64,000 nucleotides of DNA, taken from contig NC_089722.1 of NCBI RefSeq assembly GCF_035083965.1, forward strand, positions 22,127,142 through 22,191,141. Direction: 5' to 3'. Source of the DNA: Branchiostoma lanceolatum (taxonomy: Eukaryota; Chordata; Leptocardii; Amphioxiformes; Branchiostomatidae). Shown one piece after another: positions 31,994 through 42,800 of this stretch. The first letter of the stretch is position 1, and each line of letters starts with the position of its first letter. Under the pieces are notes generated by a model. That model worked only from the letters and a program-made list of their open reading frames with translations, ran no database searches and had not been told where the DNA came from. The position numbers were made by a program, and so were the translations under genes.

Positions 31994-34958
31994 TGTACAT
32001 GAATGTAGGTGGCGCTTCCACTGGCGGCCCTGGTGTGACATGGGCTCCTCACACGGCGCCCAATAATCGATCATTTTTATGTCAAATAAGGTTGTCAAAA
32101 GTCTTAAATGTCATTCTAAATGAAGATGAAGGTATATGGACCTGGTTGGGACAGTATTCACTGGCTGTAAGCCAATATTCCTGTTTGTTTTCACATTTTG
32201 GCAAGTCGGGACTGTATACCCTATGAGAGCCTTATCTGCAGTACCGCTCCGGGCCGCAGCCAGAAAAGTGTTAAAGACGACCGCCAAATTGCCAAATTTC
32301 TCTCTTTTCGAGAATGGGGAAATCACGAAAGGCTCGCAAAGGGGTTTGAATTTTTGAGTCTCACTTGGCTTTTTTCCAATAATGCGACCATTCAAAATGA
32401 AGAATGACAATATTTAAGACATTTTACAAACACAACCATGGCACATTAGGCCATGGATGACACATTTCCTATACATTTTACCATCAGTAGTGTCCTATAA
32501 ATTGTGATGTTCTGAAGGGGTTCCTCATCCAAATCTAATCAACATTTTGTGAAACAAAAAGACATTGGACAAGCGCAACGTTGTTTCTGCCTGCTGGTTT
32601 ATCAGAGGATCCAATTTTTATTTCAAAATACTGCGAAGTGTGTGGGTTATTTGCAGGTTATTGATATAACCTTGAGCACCAGGGGGCGCTCAGCGATGGG
32701 AGCTGGGCTTATAGAACAAGACTTGGTGTTGAATTTAATTGGGTACACCGTCTTCTTACACAAGATGTAACTCATGACGAAAGTACAATGATAGAGGTTG
32801 AATGAATGATTTGGAAAAAAAATCACGTGAGCTTTTCCAAAACAGGAGCGTAGACTCAACTCAAAAAGTTGCCATTATAGGAGAGCACTTATATGTTTGT
32901 AAATTGTATTGTTTCATATTTCAAGAGAGTGCAATGCCACTCATAATCATAATCTATCCATGTGAATTTTGCATTCTGCTTGTAGATTCTAGCTTTTATT
33001 AAATGACGTTTCGTGTATTTTATGTATGAGACTTTTGTATTTATTATGATATATTGGTGTATTTTTATGCAATCAATTGGCCGTTTTTTAAGGAAGTTTG
33101 AAAAGGTCATTTAGGCTGTGTAATAAACCACAAGTAAAACTACCTGAGTCCTACGTCATTACGAAGTCACAAGTCTGTGCATGTGTCATCCTGTTGTTTC
33201 TTCTGTTAAAACAGCTACATTCTAAGTAAGATACGTCATTAACGACAAAAAACGATACGTCATTAACTACTTTGAAAGCCTGATAGGACTTTAATGTGTG
33301 GCTTGGATGTTACTAGCTTCTTTAGGTGGGAGCTTAGTGTCTAAATATTTTCCGATAGAAAACTCTTGAGATTAACAACAACAACAACGACGACATGCAG
33401 GTGACTTAAGACATCACAAGTATTCTCCAACTCTCGGAGTAACTTTCTCAATTTTCCGTCCTTCACATTCCATATACCATCATTTCAATCTCATCGCTAC
33501 TCTAACCGTGCCAAGTCCTCCCCTCGGCCAGCAATAAGACGAAATGTAATAAGAAAATGGTAACTTGAAAGAGAAAACTGCCGGATGGAGTCTGCAATGG
33601 AGGCTACGAAATACGTATGAAATGAGTTTGCAAATGTTTACACTACCTCCAGAGGCCGTCTCTTTCACTTGTGGTTCGGACACCAAGAGCGAGGTGGATA
33701 AATAATGTTAATGAATACCGCGTAACACAACTTATTGTAATCAAGGATGGATATACCAACTTATATGTCTGAAAAGCATTTGGTTCGAAAGAACAGATAT
33801 ATGTTTGTAACGTTACATGTGGAGTATATTGTCGTAACAGACTTTTTCTTTGTATCAAAGTTTACGAACATCAAGAGAGATGTGAAAAATATTGAAACCC
33901 GGACCTATGATAGTAAGACTTTAGAGACATCGTGACTTTTAACTACTACATAAAACTCAGAACAAGCACCGTGGTTCCAACCTTCAGACACGAATAAAGC
34001 GTCTCGTGTTTTTACTTATCGTTTCAGTCATCGAAAATGTCAAACTATAGAAGTATTGAACGGTGCCAGTATTCATGATTCACTCTACGTTTCACTATGA
34101 AGATGCCATCACACTGGCGTTCTCAAAAGAAGTGCTTTTGAGCTAACATTGGTCAATTGCACTTTGTTTTGGGCCTGATAACTACAGAAACGTATGAAGA
34201 TGATTATACCGAGATGTTATGCATATCAGAGACGTTTTACATCAATAAAATCGTGCAAATTGAGCGGCTTCCCCTGGCGCTCGAGATTATATTGCACCAT
34301 ACGTAATCTACGCACCTTACAGTATTTCGAAAGGATATATTGATAAAAAAACACAGACATTCACCGTTGAATTTGTTTTTTTTTCACAATGAAATTGAAA
34401 TTTGGAGGTAGTACCTCTTCAGTACGTGACAACTTACAGAAAATGTAGACTCGATCACTACAATTGGTACAATGCGAAGGATAATGGGAAATTTATGGCC
34501 TAATATCCCATCATTCTGTTTGTGGAATGTCCTGAATATTGTTATCATTCATTTCAAATGGTCGTATTATTGAATGCAAAGTGGAATAAGCCTTTTAAAA
34601 AAATCAAACCCCTTTGCGAGCCTTCTGCCATATCCCCATTCCCGAAAAGAGCGAAATCTGGCAATTTGGCGGTCGTCTTTGCCACTTTTCAGGTCGCGGC
34701 CGGGAGCGGTACTGCAGATTGGGCTCTCATGGGGTATATTGTATCTAACTGTAAACGTGTGAAAATATATGAGACATTAGACTTAAAACTAGAGAACGCT
34801 TTCGCAAACTGCTATATGTGTCATAATGTACATTTAGAATGACCTTAAGACCTTTAAAATCATGAGTTGACGTAAAAAGGATCGATTATTGGATGTTTCG
34901 CCGGGAGCCCATGTAACCCCATGGCCGCCCGTTGAAGCGCCACCTACATTCTTGTACA
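31994..34958. mobile_element. About 3-kb fold-back transposon with arms over 700 bp
   Basis: The left arm from 31994 (TGTACATGAATGTAGGTGGC) and the right arm ending 34958 pair in inverted order. Similarity decays inward but is still visible at about 32700 and 34260. Conserved blocks include GGCGCTTC, CAATAATCGATC, CCGCCAAATTGCCAAATTT-like text and TCGCAAAGGGGTTTGA. The central 1.5 kb (about 32730-34230) has no transposase frame I can recognise. Confidence 0.85.
32672..32692 (+). promoter_or_regulatory. CTCF-like motif within the fold-back arm
   Basis: TTGAGCACCAGGGGGCGCTC closely resembles the bilaterian CTCF core CCACCAGGGGGCGC. The mirrored position in the other arm (about 34262-34285) carries a degraded version. 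Occupancy is not known. Confidence 0.4.
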
Positions 34959-36837
34959 TTTTACTTTCTGTAAGAAATGATTAGTCTACGCGGTCTTCAT
35001 CCTTTTTCCCTGAACGACTTTGGCCTTCGACTCAACTGTTCATTTGCGAATATGGGGTAATGGTTTTTCAAAGAAGCCCGACCTTCACTCAGAAAACAGT
35101 TACGATCTTTCACCCCAACATCTGCTTAGAGATTACTTAGGTTGCATTGTTTCAGAAGACATTTGCCCCCAAAATTTTGCTATGATGAATAACGGTATGC
35201 TTCCCTTCCCCTAGACCATTAGCCAGGAGAATAGTAAACGTCTCACGCCAACAATCACTTGCTGCTGCTTATAGATTCTTCAGCTTTATTAGAACGATTT
35301 TCCCTCAAAGTTGTTTGGCCCCGTAAGAACCCTGTTGGAGCCTAGACTGACGTCATGACACAAACAGGTGAACGACAGCACGGTATGTAGAGATATACAA
35401 GTACAACACTGGGCTCGCTTCATGCAAAACACTGTTCCGTTTCCCGTTCTTTGAACCACGACCCGAAGGAACTTTACCAATGATACAATCAAGTTCCTCC
35501 TCTATTCTTTCAAGTACGGTCATTATGTCCTTATAATTTTCAAAAGACCAGCGCACAAACAAGTTAATAAACCGGCAGCATGATCTGTTCCCTTAAGTTC
35601 AACAACAACACGGCCGCTCACCAAATGATAGTGCGCTCTTCCAAGAATCTTCGTCCATTTTCGGAGGTTGTATGCAAATGAAGGCGGAAACTCGTTCCAC
35701 TTGCTGGGCACACGGCATGTCACTTGCCTTGCAGTAGGGGAGAGTTGTTTCAGTGTCATCGCAGGCTTTCTGTTTGGCTCCCCGCCCAGTATTCTGTCCG
35801 AACGAGGAAACCGTCAGCCACAAGCCAGTCCGTGTAGATCAGAATTGTTCTACTTAAGTTATAGTACCTGCAGAGCTACAAGGCACTACGGACAGGTAAG
35901 CTGAGCTTGTATTGTAGACTTTCTTCTTCTATGTCAAAGTTCTACCTGTTTTGTCTTCTCCCTTGCAATGTCTTCAAGGCAAATACATGCGTGCAATTAG
36001 TGTCGTATAGAATCCCACTTGGTGCATCACAAGGTCCTGGGTTCGAGTCCCGGTCTAGCCGTGGGGGTTCTGAACTTCGAAATGCGACATGTGGGTCGGG
36101 GCTGCAGTTCTTTGTCGTACGCGTAGATCCCTTCTTTGTAAAATCTCCAACCTACGTCTCAAAAGTGTTATGCCCCATGGGTATGCTCGTCATGTAATAC
36201 TAGTAGAACTGGCCTGGCGTGTTATGCTGTTGACAGTGTACTATGCGCTTCAGCTTCAAGATACAAAGTCATCGCATACATAAGTTCATGGACGGGCCTT
36301 AAAGTCGATTGTTGTGAACCTCTGTTTTCAACCAATGATGTCCGTGGATCCCTGTCACTAAAATATGTCTTGGCAAAGAAATTAGCATCCTTCGTCTTAG
36401 TGAATTCCCTCCGAAGTACATCATATTGTTAGCAGAACAAGAAAACGCATTCTTTTTACTTAACGCAGAGGGTGTAATAGTTGCAGGATAGATTACGACT
36501 TTGGTTGCTTTTGTATTTGTGAGGAAACCGTTAACGCTTCCATGCGTATATATGAGATAAAAAAAAGCGATTGTCTTTATTTACCTTCCTCGTTCTTTGG
36601 TCCATACCCCGTGGCCATTTCAGTTCTCGGAATTTGGCTGTGCATGAAATGAGCATTCAACCGTTCCTGTGGTAAAGGTAGTCCCATAGCCTTTTCGAGC
36701 CCGTAGGCGCAGTGGGTCTATCGATAATAGAAATTACTCAATCCTCAGTATCCGTAATACTAGTTTACAATGTTATATCTTCAAAGTAAGTACGGTGTTA
36801 AAGAATGTTGTATTTCTTCTTTGTTTTCTTTAACCAG
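34959..36837. other. Intergenic; partial tRNA-like SINE head and decayed minus-strand frames
   Basis: At 36036-36053 CTGGGTTCGAGTCCCGG is an exact box B, followed by CTAGCC; no convincing box A precedes it, so this looks like a SINE fragment. On the minus strand, several short open frames overlap between 35353 and 35823; none has a recognisable domain or a consistent splice structure. Confidence 0.35.
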
Positions 36838-36838
36838 G

Positions 36839-37537
36839 ATGTCTGGTACCCAGAACACCACGCTTTGGACGTCAACTCCAACAGAGGCCCTGAACCAAAC
36901 GACGCAATTCGAAATGACGTCAACAGGGAACGACTTCACCACTGAGCACAACGTAACCATCACAGCGCCGACGACTATGTTACAGAATCAGACGACTTCC
37001 TATACCGTGTCTTCTGAGCGGCCTGTGAACGAGTCTACGTTTAGGTCCACCAAGGAGGTTAACCTCCTTGGGTCCACCGTGACGACACCAGCCATCATTT
37101 CCTCAGTAACAACAAAACCGGGAGCCGAACGGTCAAGTAGAAGCTACGAAAGCACCAGTACTCTACCAGGTACTCGTAACTGTACATGTGATAATAACGT
37201 TAGCATGCTTCTGGTAGGAACCGCCTTAGGTTCCGTGTTAGCCACTTGTGTCGTGTGTGCCATCATCTTTTTAGTTTGGAAAAAATTCTGCCACGAAAAG
37301 GGTACCGCATACCGGGACGGCATGGACAACGAGGAAGTACGCGTGGGAAAAAGGTCATCTACAGACGACAACGTCTCTTCCCGGGACCAGGACCAGTCTG
37401 AATCTCGTCCCCCAGCGCCTCTCCCGCGGTCCGAGCTACAGGACAGTCGGTACCTGACTTTGACCGATTTGAAGCCCGTGACTTCTGCATCTACCACTGA
37501 CATTGCCCTTCGGGAAACAGTTGGCAACATTCGCTAA
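36839..37537 (+). CDS. Mucin-like single-pass membrane protein
   Basis: Begins at ATG 36839, one base after a clear acceptor (tttctttaaccag, ending 36837), and reads 232 residues to TAA. Residues 1-120 are rich in Ser, Thr, Asn and Gln, with several N-glycosylation sequons (NTT, NQT, NVT, NES). A membrane helix follows at about 123-145 (GTALGSVLATCVVCAIIFLV), then a basic stop-transfer segment (WKKF). The tail of about 85 residues has a Pro stretch (RPPAPLPRSE) and SRYLTLTDL, a Tyr motif. No signal peptide is visible, so either an upstream exon supplies it or the protein inserts N-out without cleavage. A perfect 22-base palindrome lies inside the coding sequence at 37050-37071. The family is not recognised. 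Confidence 0.65.
   Translation: MSGTQNTTLWTSTPTEALNQTTQFEMTSTGNDFTTEHNVTITAPTTMLQNQTTSYTVSSERPVNESTFRSTKEVNLLGSTVTTPAIISSVTTKPGAERSSRSYESTSTLPGTRNCTCDNNVSMLLVGTALGSVLATCVVCAIIFLVWKKFCHEKGTAYRDGMDNEEVRVGKRSSTDDNVSSRDQDQSESRPPAPLPRSELQDSRYLTLTDLKPVTSASTTDIALRETVGNIR
37050..37071. repeat. Perfect 22-bp palindrome inside coding sequence
   Basis: CCAAGGAGGTT followed at once by its inverse complement, in frame as Lys-Glu-Val-Asn-Leu-Leu. The same 11-base core forms the hairpin at 3028-3074. Confidence 0.9.
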
Positions 37538-39891
37538 CATAAAGCTATTCCAGTCAGGAAGGTTGGTCTTGTTTTACACAAAAAGACCACAATATTTCAG
37601 CCAGGAACTTTTCTGATGGATTAGTGGTGCTGTCGCGTGCGGTACAAAAGCGACGTTTAGTTGTAATAATCAGTATTACAGCCACAGTTGACTTCCTCTC
37701 ACAGTACTGTCTACTTTTTGGCGTGACAAGTAAAGCTGCTGATATTCAGACATGCCAAAAAATGCTAAGCAACAAAACTCTGTTCACTGACATGTAGATT
37801 GAGCAGGTTTATGTAGTACATGTGTATATATATTCTGAGAATACGGAAATCTAGATTGAATGTTGAAACACAGGTAGTAACTGTTAACTACCCAATCCTA
37901 TGTTCAGTTAAGGCGGTTAAAAAGATATTTTTCCATACTGTAACAATGTACATTTTGTACATACTTTTCGAAAAGTGTAGCAGAATTTCTCATTACACGG
38001 AAGTTCCAACATGGAACAGATGGGAAGACAAATTTACAAATATAATCTAATATATTATATATATTATATAACATGAATGCAACTCAGAAAACTGCACATC
38101 ACACTGGGTAGCATTGCAACTTGTATTCATCTGATCAAAACATCATACCAAGACATCCTTATATACCATAAAACACATTTGTCTGGACTTATTATGAGAA
38201 ATCATTTGTTCTATCACAATGTCATGTTGAACATAGCTAATGGCCTATGGTAAATTGGCCCAACTTGAATAGACAAATTTGAACCACACAAACTGCTTTC
38301 ATCATGGGGAGGTATTTAGCTCACAAACTGTCTATGTCATCGCAAACGTCCAGAGATTGTAATCGAACACCTGCTTCTTCCATGTTTGCAGAATGTCATT
38401 CATATGCACGTGCAAAATGACGTAGATAGTGTGTGAGCAAGATACCCTCTATGACGAAAGCTGTTTGTGTGGTTTTGTCCACTGTTTCATCTATAGTTTG
38501 TGTGAATTTGTCTATTATTACAAGAAACACATCTTTAAAGGTACAGGACAGGTATATGGAGTAAGCCTCACATGGAGTCAAAGTTTCTTATGAAGGTAAA
38601 GATAAGCATTCAGGTGAAAGATAAACATTGTAGTGCTTAAAGAAGAGTTTTACATGAAAGAGATTCTGATCTATCCATAACCCTACAGTATTGCTAATGT
38701 TCCTTTCATTGCTAGAACAATGTATTGTGATCGGAATGTCTTGTTCAACAGCGGTTTTCCATACACCAGAAAACGATGTTAACTATGAACTATCTTAAGT
38801 ACAAAGTTACAAAGTAGCACCATTGAGTTCTGCTAAATTCCACTAAAACATCATACTAGTAGTAGGCCTTGAGTTGTCTTATACTACATTATGTATCATA
38901 TACTACATACTGTATCATATAGCCAAGTCAAACAGAGAAATTGTTGTAATACCCCAGTAACTAACTTCTTTCAATACAATTCATATCAGCAAAGACGTAA
39001 GCAGAGTCTTCTCTTTTGTTTATCTACCTAAGATCTTAATTCTCCCAGCAACACTTCTGTTCTACACTGCAAAATATATAGATTTTCAACATAAATATAC
39101 TTCCACACTCAACAATAAATAAAAGTGTTTCCATGAAGATGCAACAAATCTTCAAAACCATCATTTCACTTCTTGAAATAACAAATTTCATCAAAGAAAT
39201 GCAACACACTATAATTCCTGGGAAGACAGAACACACAGAAACCAAAGGAATGTAGCACGAGTTGGAATTATAATAAATCAAGTTGCTTTACACTCATAAC
39301 CTTTGGAACAACAGTTAAGTGACATTCCACACAACACCCCCCCCCCCCTTATGGCTTGTACCCGTGTTGTCAAGTACCCATAAAATAATGAAAGCACCAA
39401 ATATAATATAGACCAGATAGACCAGCTGAGATAGACTACACAAGTATCAATCTGACCATTGAACACAGTGGACTACAACACGCATAAACACAAAACCCTT
39501 GTATAGACAATGCAATCAAACCTACATGTACATGCTGGCAGCATGTAATATTGCTAGTCTGTGTAAAGCAAACTCTGCTGTCCAGGGCTGTAATGGCCCC
39601 TTCTCATGTTACCGGGGTGGGTGCAGAATTGGGCCGGCCACTAAAGCACAATTCAACAGGCTAGTAATATTGCTGGTAGAAAAAAAGAGTAGTCTTTGGA
39701 GTCACATATCTAAATCCATTGACAGTCTGTCTTTTAGGACACAACAATATAAAGTGGTACTGTTGTGACATTTCCTTGACAAGTTTGTAGGGAGTCAAAG
39801 TGAGCCAATGGAAATCCTATTTTTTTGAATCAGTGAAATTTGCAACTGTCACTGTGTGAGGCTCTTGAGAGTAGAAGGTGAATTTCAGTCA
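37538..39891. other. 3' sequence between convergent mucin-like and cytospin genes
   Basis: AT-rich. It should contain both 3' untranslated regions, but I cannot assign a convincing minus-strand polyadenylation hexamer for cytospin. A C10 run lies at 39340. Confidence 0.4.
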
Positions 39892-42800
39892 TTACACGTT
39901 CTCAAATTTGGCGTAGATGGACGTCACGTAGGCCATGATCGCCTGCCAGTCTGGCCGCTCCGTCTGTACCAACTCGTCCACACTCTAGATGGACACAAAA
40001 AAGGAAAACACTCTTTTAAAACACACATAATCTGAAAAAAATGTATAGTACTACAGCAAGTCACAGTTGAAACAGGTGTTTAATCATGTTTTAACCTTTA
40101 GCACACTGAAGTAGCCGTTTGGCACCCGATTCTCTATTCAATACAGGGTTAGACAGCAGGGGAAGGTTAAGTCGAGTTCTTAACATTCAGGGTTTTGTGT
40201 AACATTCAGCATTGGTGTAAAGGTGCTTGTAATGATTTCAAATATGGGGTGAATACAAAAACACTATATATCCATTTTTGTGGTGACTTCACAGTAGAGG
40301 GAGTTTTGCAGTGCTTTAAGTTCGCAGCTGAAACAAGTCTGTAGTACAGTTACTGTAGTTATACATAGGACATTCAATCTGAAAAGATGGAAGGATGCCT
40401 ACTACATAGGACATGCATGTTTGCAGTGTTATAAATTTGCAGTGGAGAAGTCACCGCAAAGAACACAAAACTAAAACCATTATGAACATTTCAAAATTTA
40501 CAATACTCACCAGGAAAGTGGGAATTCCAACACTCTCTGCCGCTTGGAAGGCAGTTGTGAAGTTTTTCCTCTGCACATAAATGAGACGATAACAAAATTA
40601 TGATGATGCACACTACCATTTTGAGGACAAATCCTACAACAAAGAAGCATTGTTATAGTAATTACCGGTACCAGTACATTTCAGTCTATATTTACCATTT
40701 CCATTAAATGCTTGAAGAAGTTACCTGCAAAAATTGGACGTACCTTGTTCTGGGCTGTTAGCTCAGAGAACGGCACTTTTTCTGGCAGGTAGGAGTGGAG
40801 AAGTGCGCAGAAGGAGAGACCATCGTTCCAACTGGTGCTGAAGTTTGTCACATCTATGCCCTGGAGGGGGAGGAAAGGGTACAAAGATCATTAAGTCCAT
40901 GTATTTTCAATTCCTGTCTAAAAGAGGTAGGCCTCCTATACATCCTCACATTGTTTCAATTCAAGGCTAATGGTCAAATAACAAATCAGCCAACTTTCTT
41001 GTGTATCATACACAAATGTACTAAGTCTCTGAATTTTATCCAGTTGTAGAGTTGGAATTGTCTTTATATATTGTCTACTGGTACCTGGACGTCTAACCTT
41101 CATAAATGTACTGTATGTCATTTACAAAAATTGTATTTTTTCTCATTTGAACATCTATATCATGTCACAGCTAAGAACAAAATCACAACAGTTTGAGATG
41201 TGTCATACCGTATATCCCTGTGTCTTCCTCTGACACCATTTCAACAGCGCGTTCCTCTTGGATCCTCCCCTCTCCCTCTTCACTAGAGCTGCCAGGGGGT
41301 CTCTGACACTGGTGGAGTCTCTTCTGTCATTGCTGTTAGAAAAAAACAGCATGTACATGAAATACAGAATACTGAACAGAATTTAGATAATTATCTGTGA
41401 TAGATAACATTCACTTTGCTCCATTGGTTTTTCAGAAATTCAGGACATTACAATTACAATTTTCATTATAAGTGTTCCAAACAATCAATTTTCCATCATG
41501 ATCATGACAGTGCAACTTTCCTTTGATGATTGAGAATGCTTCTCTTCTACTTTGCCTGCATAATATGTGGCCAGCAGAAACTAATGCCTTTTCACAGCTT
41601 TGTCATTTATTGCTCAAAGATCTGCACACTTAGCAGATTAGCAAGAAAGGATGATAAGCAAATGAATAAAAATTGTTATAAGAAAACATCTAACACAGGA
41701 ACTACAATGTGTAATTTAGGAACTATACATTGCAAAATGTAAGAACTACAATTTATTTATCATTTATTTCTGCTTTATCATACTAGGGTGGCTGGGCCCT
41801 ATGCATTGTACATACAAACAGTACAACATTATATACAAAATTACAAGGCAAAAATCAAACATTAAAATAGTCATTGTCCATGCCAGGTTGTATGTAAAAT
41901 GTAAAAACTTCATTCTACAATTAACCAAACAATGAGTCTACTAGTACTTACTTATTAGCCGGAGCGGCAGGAACAGGAACCGTCCTTGCTACTTCCTTCT
42001 TCTTCAGGATTCCCCTCGCCACGGGGCTCCGAGACTCCGGACCGACCGCGGGCTGCGAGCCTGCTGTCTGATCCTTACTGCTAGGTGGCGCTTCTGGGAC
42101 ATTTTGCAGAGCTTCTAATTCTGTATTGACAGAAACACAAGGGGTCAATTGAAATACAACCACCTTAGAAACAAAACTTACATTGCATTGATAGAAGGCT
42201 ATACATACGGAGTATACACCACAACCAAACAGTACACAGTGTCAAGAAGTTGTAGCGTCTTTACATTATATCCAGAGCTCTTTGTCTTAGTTCAGCTAGA
42301 CACTGTTGCTAGTACGTTCAGACTTAAGATGACTAAAATTTTAGCAGAATCCCTCAAACCTAAATACCACAGTCTCTAGTTATGTCTATCTCAAGAGATA
42401 CCATGAATATTTTTCTAACACAGATTTTTAAAACATATTTACATCTTTGTCCAATGAATGTACTTTGCATTAAAAACTGTAGACTGGACAGGGTTTTCTG
42501 AGAGCGCTATCAGACATATGGTGCTTCAGTGCACTGTAAGGTTATCAACAGTAGAAACAGAGCTCTTACAGTAGAAACAGATAAAACAGTATGTTTGCTT
42601 TTGGACAGACACATAACAAGTTAAAAGCTAGTATCTCGCAGATATCTTCACATGTCTGGCATAACCATCCCTACAATCATTTGTGGTACCTCCCTTCTTG
42701 TGGTTCCCTGAAGAATATTAAGATAACAGAGAAAATCCTACCAGGAATGCTGGGCACACTGCTCCTCCTGCCCCCCTCCCCACCAGGTGATGTGACCTTG

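Noticed and set aside
35353-35823. Cluster of minus-strand frames as a gene
   Set aside because: The frames overlap in different phases, no splice chain links them, and no domain is recognisable.
36036-36060. tRNA gene at the GGTTCGAGTCCC box B
   Set aside because: No box A or closing acceptor stem; read as a SINE fragment.
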